From contig NC_081339.1 in NCBI RefSeq assembly GCF_022539665.2, positions 8,491,367-8,555,366 on the forward strand: a stretch of 64,000 bases of DNA. The letters are read 5' to 3'. Shown here one piece after another: positions 1-15,298 of the stretch (positions are counted from its first letter, which is position 1; each line of letters starts with the position of its first letter). The stretch comes from Daphnia carinata (Eukaryota; Arthropoda; Branchiopoda; Diplostraca; Daphniidae). A program made the translations under genes and the position numbers. The notes under the pieces are model-generated. The model worked only from the letters and a program-made list of their open reading frames with translations, was not told where the DNA came from and ran no database searches.

Positions 1-1225
1 ATTTCGTTAGTTATTGACGAGTCGCTCATTGTGTAGCTTTGCGTGCTTCATTTTGCATTAGCAAACGCATTTACGTCAGCTTGGCAACGCTGATGTGTTT
101 AAAAAACTATTTCCCTTTTTTCTAGGAAAATGCTTGGACTGATTCAAGTAACATTGACTGCAGTGTGTACAATGAGCTGAAGAAATCCAATAGCTTGAGT
201 AGATGATTGAACAAAATTGGTAATAAAAAAATCTCCCGACTATTGGGGGAACGGACTTCAACCAAACTTGGGAAACCATTTGACAGCGGTTGTTTACATT
301 TTGCGTTTCTAGCAGTCTTGTGAGTGAACTAAACGAAAAAATACACTTTTTTCTTTTTCAACGATTTATATACCCTTCTTTACTGCGTTTTCGAGGAACC
401 ATTAAGCACCAATCGCTGGACGCGAATTTAATTCGTTTTTGTTTTGTTTTCTTCCCAAAACCATAGATAAAAGAATGGTTGGCGTAGGGTAAAAGGTCTG
501 TCCTTTTAAAATACATTTTGTTGATGCTACGATCCGTATGACACTGTATTTTGCCGCTGGTCGAAAACAAACCAATTGACAACGAATGTTTACATTTTGT
601 GTTTCTAGCAGTCTTCGGAAAACTAAACACAAAACTGCTTTTTTTTTTCAACCGGTTTTCAAACCTTCCTTTAATGCGTTTTCGGGGAAACACTAAACAC
701 GTAAGCTAAGGCTATCGCTGAGCACAAATTTAATTCCATTTTTGTTTAGTCTTCTTCCTAAAAGCATAGATAAAAGAAAGGTTTGGAAGAGGTCTGTCCT
801 AAAATACATTTCGCTGATGCTACGATCCGAATGACACAGTATTTTTCCGCAGGTCGAAAACAACTCTTTTAATGCCCATTCCGTTTCTTTATTGCGATGC
901 GAAGCGCAGGATATAAAACGTAGTCTATCTGATTTCGCCGCAACAAAAAAAGTAAAAGTATCGTGTCCATTTAGGCAAAATCCACTCGATCTCAAGTTCC
1001 TACGACATCCCTACACTCAAGTTTTAAGGTCCAAAAACCAGACTGCCAGTGGCGTTTCAACAGCAGTCGAAAGCAGAAGCTTGTTCTCATTCTGAACGCA
1101 ACCCTTGATTGCGAAACAAACATATAGTGGTTGAAGTACAAAGCTGAATGTGACTAGCTTTTACGTATTGAAATTTTACATCTTAAAAATCCGTGCATTT
1201 GGATCCTAAGTGAAAAGAAAAAACC
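1..1225. other. Non-coding flank upstream of the SecA-like gene
   Basis: I see no convincing gene here. The open frames on the minus strand at 358-693 and 693-995 resemble each other only because the DNA beneath them is a tandem duplication (listed separately). No conserved protein motif, tRNA or rRNA signature is visible. The right-hand part probably holds the promoter and 5' UTR of the gene that starts near 1226 or 1698. Confidence 0.5.
291..880. repeat. Two-copy tandem duplication, unit ~295 bp
   Basis: Two diverged copies lie head to tail, about 291-587 and 588-880. Anchors: GTTTACATTTTG followed by TGTTTCTAGCAGTCTT-like sequence occurs at 291 and 588 (spacing 297). GATGCTACGATCCG followed by a GACAC/GTATTTT stretch occurs at 523 and 816 (spacing 293). 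Several small indels and substitutions separate the copies, so the duplication is not recent. Both copies keep a partly open minus-strand frame, but no known protein results. Confidence 0.8.
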
Positions 1226-1234
1226 ATGGATTTG
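1226..1234 (+). other. Possible 9-nt leader coding exon of the SecA-like gene
   Basis: An ATG in good context (AAACCATGG) is followed after three codons by a near-perfect splice donor, TTG|GTAAGT. A candidate acceptor ends at 1685 after a pyrimidine-rich stretch. Joining 1234 to 1686 keeps the frame into the ATG at 1698 and would add seven residues (M-D-L-F-P-T-A) before it. This is inference from splice signals only. The simpler model starts at 1698. Confidence 0.35.
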
Positions 1235-1697
1235 GTAAGTAACATTTTCAAATTGTGAGTTGGTTGTGAATTTCGGCTGTATAGTGGGCCGTTAGATCCA
1301 CACAACATTACGTGCAAGCTCTGTGCTGTTTACGTGCACGTTAGGCCTGTTACTTGTTATCACCGGATGGTCTGCCGCGCCCCTTTTTACTATCGTTTGG
1401 GATTTAATTTTTAAAATTCTGTTTTTCATTTCCTTCTTTGCAGTCGTCTTCATTAAATACTGCTTCCATAATGGTGGACGTAGCTATAGCTGTATTTTAT
1501 ATTTAATTTATTAATTTATGGTTTGACTTTTATGGTGAAATTCGCGTATAGCTTCGCATGCCCAACCGCCTTTAGCGAATTTGACGACGACTTCGTAGTT
1601 CATTTGCCGACGGCTATGAATATGTGACACTTGAATTGATATCCCTGTTTTTCTGTTATTTGACTCCGTCTTTTGTTTATATAAGTTTCCAACGGCG

Positions 1698-4600
1698 ATG
1701 GACGAGAAAAATTCCACTGAAAGTTCTAACACTCCAACACCAACAACATCGCTCAACAACAGCGATGACGTCATTGAACACATTAGAAATTGGATTCAAT
1801 TAGACGCCAAACCGAAAATGCACGAAAATGCCATTCAACATATCGAGTCGTTTGTGGATCGAAAAATTTCTTGCCTCGAATCGACTTTGGTCGAGAGACA
1901 ATATGTTAAAGTCGTATTGGAAATGTGGCTGAGAAAGGGTTTACGAAAGGCCGTTGGTTACCTAAATGATGAAACAATCGATATCAGCGTCGAAATGCCC
2001 ACTTTATTGGAAGAATTAAATTCCATTAATTCATTCGAAGATATTGGTCTCAAACTAAATGAAGCGACGTGCCAACTGACAAATTTGTGTAAAGCAGGAT
2101 GCCAATATTTACAGCTAATACTCAATCAGGTGGATCTTTTTAAAAATACGCCACGTTTCTCGGTTCTTGTCTCCAGTTATTTCAAGCAATTTAAAGAGTT
2201 TTGCATTGGCAAAGTCTTTTCCAGGTGTTTAGATGATGTCACTAAAGATCAAATTAACGATAAGAGAAACTGCGAATTTATTGTCGCACAAAATGTACTT
2301 TTAAAAGTCGCCACCGAAGACCTAGGAATTCAAAATGCTTTGGAGGAATACTTCACGGGAAAGGACGTCAAGGACTTTGATGGCGCAAACGGGCAAGACT
2401 TGATCACCCAACTAATGGAGATCTTTGCTAGTTGCTGTGATACGACTGTAAATGAATCATCGACATGGTTGAATCAGCAAAAATCAGAAAAAGAATGGAC
2501 ACCTAAATTGCAAATCTTGGTCAAAGAGACGTGCAAGGCTTTCTTGTTACCTAAGACGACAATCAAAGTCAAAGATAAATATGGAAGAAAAATAATATTC
2601 ATCAAAGGCGTTTCTGTCTTTGTCAACAAAATTATTGACGAAATGAAACGACTGAAAGAAAAAAATCCCGAAGTGCAAGAAATTCAGATTGTCGGACTGT
2701 CATCCGTTCACGTTGATTGCCATCTGGAGAACGAAATCTGGTACGGAACGAACGTGGGCATTGTTGCTGATAGAATTTTCATAGATTACGAAGACTGCCG
2801 GAATGGCCACAAATATAACTTCAAAGCGAAAGGTAGTTGTTTTCTGTTGTTGTTTATTGTTATTTTAATTCGAATGCTTTTCAATGCAAATCACGGAAGA
2901 ACCTACCGAGCCGATGGAAGCTCATAATTTTTTTGGCGATTTCGCCGTCTGCTGGGATGTCTCGGGCAAGAACGGTAATGTAGCAAACTGCACTAGAAAC
3001 TTGGAACTATATCAATATTCACATATTTCAATTTTACGCAGGAGAACCTCGTGGGCCTGGTACGAGCGGCGGCAACGTACACATCATTTGCAACGAAATG
3101 TTCAACGCCAACCGATGGAAGGTTATTTCTGATGGCGGCAAAGGAGGTGACGGGCAGAATGGCAGTAGTGGGGAAAGGCAAAGAGAAGAAGAGACTCACA
3201 AATGGTCCAAAGAATATTTCAATCAAGTGTTTCCTTCCATGTCGACATTTGGAAAGGGAGAACAAACGAAAGACACGGTTTCAAACGATGCAGTTAAAAG
3301 AGTTCTGACGGCGCTAAGCGAGTTATTGCCAATTGAAAATCGAATATCTGGGAAAGATGTGCAACCAGACAATCCAGGTAATTTTTTCGTAAAGGGCACT
3401 GCGAAAGATGGAAGTAAGATCACCGTATCGTACTATCAGTCCAAAACAAAACGACACACACTCATCTTCTGCCAAGGTATTAGCCATATATTTTCTTTAT
3501 AAATTAAACGTTCTTATCGGTAGCTTACTAAAAATGCCAATCACCAGGAAGCAGCGTCGGGCAAGGTGGGTACGGGGGCACCATCACTTTTGAATTTATC
3601 ATTGGAAAGGACTCGTTTGCAATGGAATCCAGGGTTCCGGTTGTCGGTAAGGATAATCGTCAGCCAAGGACTGTGCGGATGGGTGTCTACCAAGCAAAGG
3701 GTTCTGATGGCGTAACGGGAATACCTGTAGGCGACGTTGGTTTCATCCACAGGTTAGACACATCTGAGGCATCTGCAAACCAAAATCTGACAGGCCAATA
3801 CATTGGCTTCGAAAATGATGTTAGCCTTCGGATGGAAAGTAGTCGTACGAAACCTAAAAGACAACCCAATGATTCTGATAATTATTACGCCAAACGATGG
3901 AAAGGAGAATATGCGTCGATTGCTTACCATGGTCTATCCGCATACGGCTCAATCCAGCCACTGCAATCAACTGTAGAAAATGCCACGAAACAGAAAGCCA
4001 TCGTTCGCCAAAGTCTCACTCAGCACGTAATCCAAGTGGATGAACGGAAGCAGATGTTACAATTTCTTCAGGCAAGATTATCCAGCAATTGGGGAGAAGA
4101 AAAATTTACTGACAATGTTGACTTATTAGTCAGCCAAATGAGAGACAAGGAAACTCAGCTTCATCAGTTAACGTTGCAGTGCAGTCGGGGCCTCCACAAC
4201 ATCGGGTCAATGAGATTCGTTAAACCTGCAGAAATAAATTGGAGTCTGAAATCGGATGGGATTAGCGTTTCAAACACCACGCGATTTTTAGTCGGTCGAC
4301 GTTCAGTTGGACGTCGTCCGGTTGATTTCCGGCAAAAACCATCTGTCAACGTCAGGTGCCTCGAAATGCTGCCAACAACGAGCGGCGTCAATAGCGCTTT
4401 ACACAGCATTTTTGGTAGAAGGAATTCAAATGGGGTGTATAATTTAGACGACGAGAATATAACGAAGCTTCGCCAGTCTCTCGCCACGTTCATCCGCGAT
4501 AACAAAAACAAGGCAAAAGTTTCAGGCTTCATCAAGCAGTTTGTACTACGTGTACAAAAGAGCGATGCATTAGATTGTCCCGTCGCCAGTGATGTGAAAG

Positions 4601-7600
4601 TTGCTTATTTCAAATTCCAACGGACGAACAGCGAGCAAAGTGAATTCAACTGGCAGAATGCAACAGAATTTGAGGATTTATTTGAGGAATACGCTAAATT
4701 TGTTGAGAAACCTTCAACTCCAGTGGCATCAGCTGAAGTTGAAATGCTAATAATTATTCGTAAATTCTCCATCCACATATACAGCGATCAATCATCATCA
4801 TTCAAGTACAAGGAAACATTTAAACCTCAAAGGTCGTTTCCCTGCAGCTATATTCTTCACAAGAGAAACGGAGAATTTCAACGGGTTGAACCAAACCTTA
4901 AAATGGAAGATTTCTGCAAAATAGATGACGATGAACTGTTTGAATGTCCGCCCATCCAAAGTACGTATTTCCAAAAATTTTTGGATTCTCTTGAAAATCA
5001 CGGCGCTAACAAACAAGTCATCGCTTCAATGAAGAAGCTCAACCCTGAATACGGTGATACACCGGATAAATTGTTTGAGTTGCTTCTCAAATATTGCCAA
5101 CGAAATAAGGAAACTCAAGAAGATTTTGACGTGAAATTGATAGATGAATATTCGACCGATTTCTGCCGGTTGGCTGAATGGATAGAAGAGCACAATTGTC
5201 GAAATATAAGTTCCATCATCTACTTGAATATCGTCAAAAATTACTCGCCCTTCGAATGGCAGAAACATTTTTTAATGTTTGAAATTTGCGATCGGATTAC
5301 GCAATATGATATTCGTAACATCCCTCGTATTAAAAATTGTGTCCATACAATAGCCGATAAAATGCCATCCATGGTGAATCTATTACGCAAATTGGTTGCC
5401 ACATCCGATAGCTGTTCTGTACTACAGCCTCAGAATTTATTGCGGCTCTTGGCCTTGGTATCAACGGATATCGAACAAGGTGACGGAATCGTAAGTCAGC
5501 AGTTGCCGGAGCTCCAACTACTGCCTCTTAACGATTGGTTTTACCATTTAAAAAGCAAAATGTGGGAAAACAAAGTCAATCAGCTGCCCGTCAGCGATTC
5601 TAGTATTCCAAAAGCGAATAAAAAACTCAGGAATCAGGCCGTTTACATGTTACTGGAACTTGAATTTAAAAACGACGAAAACGTTTGTGACGACTTATTG
5701 GAGAAAACTAAGAACTTAGAGACGGCCGTTTTGGATTTGCAAAAAGCTCTGTATCCAGTAGCGAATCTTAGCAAAGAATATGACGAAAGATACATTGACG
5801 ATATCATAAACATGATGGAAGAAGATATGCCTCTGGATGAAGAGCGCTTCGTGAAGAGCAAAGAATATCACAAGACCTTGGCCGACGTCAAAACAAAAAT
5901 AAAGGAATCTAAATTAAAGTTTGATAAAACGAGTGAAAGCGGCGAACAAGAATACAAGCTAACAGAGAAAAGAATAAAGAAACTCATCAAGCAATGGCAG
6001 AAAAATGGCTTAGAACTGAACGATAAATCAGTTGTTGATTTTCTCTGCGTCTATGATTGCGCCGTACAGAAAACGTGTACGAAGGAAGGTGACCAACAAA
6101 TATTCCAACTACGGGACACTCAGAGAGTGGCGATCATGACATTGCTGACATCAAAAAAAAAATCCACGTTGGTACAAGTGTCAACTGGTGAAGGCAAATC
6201 GCTGATTGTCACTGGTGTCGCAATCGCCTTTGCCCTTTGTCGAAATAAAGATAACAAAAAAAAAGAAAATCGATGTTATTACAAGTAATGATGTGTTGGC
6301 TCGCCGAGATTCCATGATGTCGGTGGCCGATGGTGGGCTGCGGGATCTTTATGAATATTTTTATGTAGGTGTAGCAAACAATTGCAGCCAATGGGTGGAC
6401 GAACGAATCGAAGCCTATAACGCAGCAGTCGTTTATGGTCAATTGGCCAGTTTCCAGCGAGATTATTTACTGGATGAATTCTACGGTCATAACATCCGTG
6501 GGGACCGCACTATGGACCTTGTTATTGTAGATGAAGTCGATTGCATGTTGCTCGATCGCGGCAGCATTGCGCTCTACCTATCGCACGACATCCCCGGCAT
6601 GGAGATGCTCGAATCTCTTTACGTCTTCATTTGGGAGAAGATACACAGCTCTTCAATCGGTTCGGATAAGCTAGCAGTACGAGAATCAGTTAAAGCTGCT
6701 GTCCTCTATGACCTGTATGGAGCTATAACTAAAAACCATTTGGAGTCCATTTCCGATTCCCTGAAAGACAAGCCATCGGAAAAGAATGAACTATGGTACC
6801 ATTTAATTGAAACAAATGTCATCGACTCAGAGGGTCGTTTGTTGATGGAAAACGATATTGAAAACATCAAATTTAAAAACGAAATGGATCCTAAGATTAT
6901 CTTTTATCTCCGTACCGTGGCTAACCGTAAACGGAATATTCAAATACCAACGCATTTGATGCCATTTGTTGAACTCCATGTTGACACTTTGCTAGACAAT
7001 GCCATGAAAGCATTGGAACTCCAACGCGACGAGGACTATGTCGTCGATCAAGACCGAACGGACAACAGCCCAGATCTCAATCCTCAAGTGATTATAATCG
7101 ACAAGGACACGGGGGTGGACGAGATCTCATCGCAGTGGGACGGAGCACTGCATCAGTTTATTCAGCTCAAGGAAGGCTGCAAGTTGACGTCCCAATGTCT
7201 AAAGGCTATTTTTAGTTTTACCGCACATTACATCCTGGCTTACGAAAAGACGTTAGGTGTTTCGGGAACTTTAGGATCCGGACCAGAGCAAGAATTCATG
7301 CAAAGAAGCTATAAGAGCACTCACTTTGTGATTCCAACAGCTTTCCAGAAACGTTTTTATCTTAAACCGACAAAAATTTTTAAATCAAAGGACCACTGGC
7401 TCCATGCGATGGTCAAAGAAACACGAAAGATTATTCTTCCTGAAGATCAAGCTAAAGCTCGTTCTCTTGTCATCTTCTGTCAATCAATCAAAGATGTGAA
7501 TATTGTCCACAGCTATCTGAAAAACGCTTTAAAGTCGGAGCTCAATGACAACCACATCCATTGTTACACACGTGGTTATGAGAAGTTTGCTTTCGAAGGT

Positions 7601-10600
7601 AAATCCCTTGAAGTCGGCCACGTGATCATTGCCACCAATTTAGCGGGTAGAGGTACAGATATCAAAATAAGCGAGCAATTGAAAAAAAACGGAGGTCTAC
7701 ACATTTGTTTGACTTTTTTGCCGAAAAACGAGCGGATTGAAGAACAAGCGATGGGACGTACAGCTAGGAATGGAGCGCCTGGAAGTGGAATCTTTCTTTT
7801 GTACGAAGAAACGTCAACAGGAAAAAAATGGGGCGCCGGAAAATGGCTAAGCATGAAACAGGAGCGTCACTGGAAAGAAAGCCTACAAATATCCTGTTTA
7901 AGGACCGATTTGCGTAAAGTGGATGTCGAATCAGAATACATGGCCGAGTTGTTGGATTACTACACTGAAGTGACACGAAAACTGAAAGAACAAAAACGTC
8001 AAGATCGGGAAATTAAAATAATTTCCGACTGTGTGCTGGACAAATGGGCTTTGTGGCTTGACGAATATGGCGATCCTTCAAAGTTGCCCCGTTATTCGGG
8101 TTTTCGTACTAAACTTGGACTGCCAGAAAGCAACACAGAAGACTGCAATTGGATGACCCCATTTCGTTCTCTTGCCATGGCCAAACATCTGGCTATGCAA
8201 AGGTCATCTCAGTCTCAGTCGACGGCTATTGAAATTCTGAATCGAGTCATCGCTTCAAACGATAGTTCTTTGTATCCAGCTGCTCATTACTACCTTGCTT
8301 TCATTTTGATTCAAGAAGATTTTAAAGAAAACAAAACTAATTTCATTCAAAATCTGCAAAGGTGCGAGGCTATGTTGAACAATCACATAGACATGCACTT
8401 ATCCTTTTATCGCAAAGTCGCTCATGTAACGCCTGAGCAAACTCCAACGTTCTGCGTCGTCGACGCCTATAAGCAGCAAAAAAACAATGTGGTGAAAATC
8501 CTCGAATATTTCATCGGTTCCGTCCGGGCTTTACTTGGCACTCACTATTGCTCAGCCTCTAATCTGAGGGAAGCTGGGCGAAGTGGCCCCGAAAAGCTTG
8601 GCATCGTAAAAATGAAAAAGAAAGAAGTTGAAACATTCATACAAAAAAAACGTTCTCCATATGTCGCGCATTTTCAAAAAGAAAGAAAATTAAATGGTGA
8701 GCCTAAACGCCACAAAATCAGTCGCGAGAAAGCGGACGAACTCTTTCAATCATTGGTCCAAAGTAGGTGCATCACTTGCCAGCTCAACGATATCCCTAAT
8801 CGGGAAGCCATCGTTCAGCAAGTAGCGAACGAATACGGAATCCCGAGTCTGATAAGCAATTTAAAATCCGTCTTTGGGAAGGAATTAACTGAGGAGCAGA
8901 TCGAAAAAAGTCTGAAAATAGGAAACCTGATCCCGTGCACGAGAAAAGCTTTTTGGAAAGAGCTGGAGAACGCACGTGCCCTAGAAGTTGTGAAAGATGG
9001 ATTATGTCCTAAAATGAAATGCGTCGTCGTTTTGGAATCCGAATGCGATGTCGAACCAAGTGAACCAGACAGAAAAATACTAAATCGAGAAAATCGGATC
9101 AAAATCGAGTTTGGATTGAATTCTTTCGATCAAAACTGCCTAAACGTGCTGTACAACCCAATTTACGACAACATGAATGACTTGTTGAAGCAAAAGAAAA
9201 TCATGTTCGACAAAGACTACGTTATTGAACAACTTGGCGATGAGTACTGTCACCGAAAGGAGAATTTTGAATTCAATCGAATTGCACAGCTTAATCTCGA
9301 CACGCTAGAAAAAAAAAGCAACGACTTGTCCTTTTCTTACTCGTTGGGGAAGAATGATTTGCGCCGAGTCAACATAACTAGTACTAGCGAGCAGGAAGAC
9401 GTTTGGAAAGCGCTAGTTGAACAGAAAATCATTGATTCATACGGCAAATTGTCGTCCAACTACCAAAAATTCAGCTATCCCGCATGTCCGGCTTACGAAG
9501 AACCTGTCATGCGTTTAATTGGCAGGAATTTCGTCGCTGAAATAGTTAAACGTCAATGGCTAAGGCTAAAGGCTGACAAAGACCCCAGTTGTTTGAAAGC
9601 CATAGATTTGTTACCATTGAAACCATATCGAGATATGCTTGGCGATTTGATGGCTGCCCACGTCATCTCTGGTGCTCGAGTGACAGAAGATACAAAACTC
9701 ATCGAGGAGAAAACAATGGAACTTGAAGACGCAGATGAACGTAAATGTGTTCGGAAGTTTCTGAAAAGCCACCAAGCTGTTTATGCTCCCGAGATGATCA
9801 AATCTGATGTTTTTCTTGACCTTATCGAAATGGATATTCGAAAGATTCCAAACACCAAGAACATTTCTATGGAACTCTACGCCTTCGATCTCGCAGGATT
9901 CAATCACGTCATGGATGTTAAAGATCGAGATGTGTCATGGAAAACATACTTGGGAGCAATTTTTGCCGGTGCTGCTGGTATCGCTTCGGCTAGTGCTGGA
10001 ATTTTCTTGATTCACGAAAAACTACTATCCTTTGGACTGAGCAAAAATTTATTGTTGATGGGAGGAGTATCAGACATTTTGTACGCCATAACGACCATCC
10101 TGACGCGCAGCAACTTCACGTGGGCCAATTACACTCGTCAAAGGATAATGAGTGCCATTGGAAAAACAGAACTCATGGACACGATCAAAACCATTTTCAA
10201 AATATATAGTTCGACTGCAAACGCTGATTCAAGGGAGGCAATTCGATTGGCCGTCGGCAAAGAAAGATGGAAACGACGGCGCGAATGCCAAATAGAAAGT
10301 GAAGTTGCCTCAGGTGGGACTCCGGGACGGATTGAACTGAAATCACACAAAACGGAGTTTTTTTTTCACATCCAAGTCCATTATCTTTTACAAGAGTTTG
10401 GTAAAGATGTACTTAGAGAAATCCAGACATGGCTTGCCAAAAACATGACTGAAATTCGAAAAAGGTTGATCCAGTTCAACGAACTTCACGGAATCGGAAC
10501 ATCCCAGGTCTTCGTTAGAAAGAAGTTGAACGAATTGATTTCTGGAATTGGGGAAAAGGACGGAAAAGGACACAAATGGGTCTCTGATATTACCGACGCC

Positions 10601-10993
10601 ATGACTTTAATCATCCCTCAACAAACAGCAGGAAGTCTGTTAACACAAGAAATAGCTGACGAAGCGATCCGCAAGATGGAATCTGTTTTCCATGACTGCG
10701 AGGTGCGAATGGGGTTAATGCACGGGACTGTCACAGGTATACGCAAATTCCTATCAGACCTGGAGAATCATGACGAACGTATAGTTCCAACAGCTGAAGA
10801 TATCGACGTTGAAGAAGCGTTTAAGCGTTTTCAAAAAAGAACACTGGCTAACATAGAGGATGAGCTGAAAAGACAGGTGGAAAAGATACTGGATTTGTTG
10901 AGGCAACAAATTCATCAAGTCGCCTCTAACCAAGTCTCTAATTTAGCGAATATTAATTCCGAAATATTCGCCACGTTTTTGCAGTTGGCTTAA
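1698..10993 (+). CDS. Giant SecA-like DEAD-motor protein (about 3,029 aa, frame break at an A run)
   Basis: Exon model: 1698-2832, 2900-2974, 3042-3476, 3548-10993, with all introns GT-AG. The total is 9,091 nt, one base more than 3,030 codons. The surplus lies in an A9 run at 6256-6264, where the frame shifts by +1. SecA ATPase motifs appear in order: STGEGKS Walker A (6178-6201), DVLARRDS a few residues after the shift (as in SecA NDYLA-x-RD), DEVD Walker B (6530-6541), ATNLAGRGTDI (about 7631-7663) and GRTARNG followed by PGSG (about 7750-7788). Bacterial SecA (~900 aa) drives protein export through SecYEG; the client of this animal copy is unknown. The N-terminal ~1,400 residues match nothing I recognise and include a Gly-rich stretch (about 3045-3180 and 3548-3600). 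A helical, possibly TPR-like region (8200-8420) follows the motor. A Gly/Ala-rich hydrophobic stretch near 9950-10110 could be membrane-inserting. The introns and lack of bacterial neighbours argue for a resident nuclear gene, probably of ancient bacterial origin. Function is not assigned. Confidence 0.82.
6256..6264 (+). other. A9 homopolymer carrying a +1 frame disruption in the SecA-like ORF
   Basis: The frame open from 3548 reads through Walker A and then hits TAA at 6286-6288. The frame with the downstream SecA motifs is open from before this run to 10993. Both flanking frames encode Lys codons through the A run, so the junction lies here. Removing one A gives an uninterrupted SecA-like motor. 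No GT-AG pair of plausible size can bridge it. It could be an assembly or sequencing indel, an allele-specific null, or translational frameshifting. Confidence 0.75.
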
Positions 10994-12576
10994 CCGAAGT
11001 TGAATATTCCGTTATTATTCGAATTATCTACCTAATTGCGCCTTGTGCGAGGACGAAAAATATCTTCAAACATTTAGGGGTTTATCAGATTTTTGTCAGT
11101 AATTTTAGCTTTTCACTTGATTTGGTGGGAGAGGGGGAGGGTTATAATGTTGCTTGTGGAATTTTTTTTTTTTTAAATAGCATTAGTATTATATTTCATT
11201 CAATCCTGTTTGGACATTGAACTGATTTTTTAAATTTACCTTTCTTTACTTCATTTTTTTGTTCTAGTTATATATCACGTAATCGACCAAGAAATTTATA
11301 ATGTGTTATTCCCATTATGTTTCATTGAGTTGAATATAAAGAAATTCTAATTCAATATTTTTTTATTCCGTTGCATACAACTAACTACTCTGCAGGGCTG
11401 CAAACGAGGTTGGCAGAGGCCATTGTCCTATTGTTTGACGTTTCTAAAGTGTAAAAAGGGGCCGCGTCAACTAAAATTTGTAATTCACCTACTGCATTTG
11501 CATAAAACTGCCAGGGATCCAAAATCATGTTACTTGCGTAATATTTTTAGATTAATGAAGAAAACAATTGTATATTGAAAACAAAGTTAAACTAAAAGTG
11601 GATTCTTTCCTGTACCAGCAACATTCGAAGTTTGCCAATGCACGGAGACAAAAGCAAGCAAGACGTCATCCTTGGGCGGCCTCGAAATGATTAGACTGAG
11701 ATCGCATGCCGTCATATACAGTCGAACGCGGTAGAAAAGAATGAGAGAGGCGGAGTGAAAAAGAGTAATGCAGAAAAAATGAATGGCGTTACGCAGTCAT
11801 TTTGCCTAGATATAGAATATAGATCTCCCTGTTCTTTTGCATTTCCATGATCACGTTGCACATGTCCACAAAGAATTATTATATGCTATATGATTCTAAA
11901 AAATTCGCCCAAACCCATTAGTCGGCGTACCGGAACTACCAATTTCTGTAGCGGAATTTTTGGGCAATATTAGCTGTCAGATTTTAGGTAATCTCAATCA
12001 TTAAACATCTTCACCTTTAAAATTGTTCTTCTTAATTGGCTACGTGCTAAGCAGGCAAGTAGTGCTATAGTAGCCTAAGTAAAAACTTAAAAATTTCCTG
12101 TGGATAGTTTATTTGTTTAGATTATAATAGTGATGAAGCAATATGCAAATTCCACTCTTTTTAGTTAGCATGATATAGTTGTCCAAGAATGTATGTGGTA
12201 TTACATTTTTCATTCCGAATGCGGTTGCGTTTATCATGCACGTTGATAAACCAAGTGACCGATAAAATGCAAACTTTGTTCGATTTAGCTCGTAACGTCG
12301 GGACAATAGGCAGTTAGGAAAAATAGGCAGTGGTAAATCCAGGGCAAGGGTCAAGAGGAAAATGAAATCAGAAAAAAAACAATAAAATAAGTGTGCGTTT
12401 TGCATCTGTGATGTCAAAAACAAACAGAAAAGAGACAATTTTGCAAATAAGTCAAAAACTTTTGGAAGGAAATGGATGCGTTGAAAAAGGTTGCGGACGC
12501 AAAATTTGCAGCCATTAAGATCCTTTCTTTATCGAATGCCTTGCTGATTCTTCGATAAGATGCGAGAATGAAAACA
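10994..12576. other. Intergenic region between convergent SecA-like and calcyphosine-like genes
   Basis: The first few hundred bases are probably the 3' UTR of the SecA-like gene; an AATATAAA stretch near 11333 may act in polyadenylation. The rest is AT-rich with T and A runs. The minus-strand open frame at 12109-12438 has no recognisable motif and lies in the probable 3' UTR of the calcyphosine-like gene. Nothing else is supportable. Confidence 0.5.
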
Positions 12577-15155
<2,579 letters not shown>

Positions 15156-15298
15156 TTTTTCGACGCGCTTGGCTGATGCCAGCGGTAACAACGACACAAG
15201 TACACAGACTTTCTCTTTTTTATTTTTTTTTATTTTATCCTCCCACGACCGAGCCGCGGTTTTTCTTCCACCCACACGACTCTCTCTTGTCTGAACGC

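Noticed and set aside
358-995. Two similar minus-strand open frames (111 and 100 aa) that could look like a small gene family
   Set aside because: Their similarity follows from the underlying 295-bp tandem duplication, they break at different places, and no known motif or splice structure supports them.
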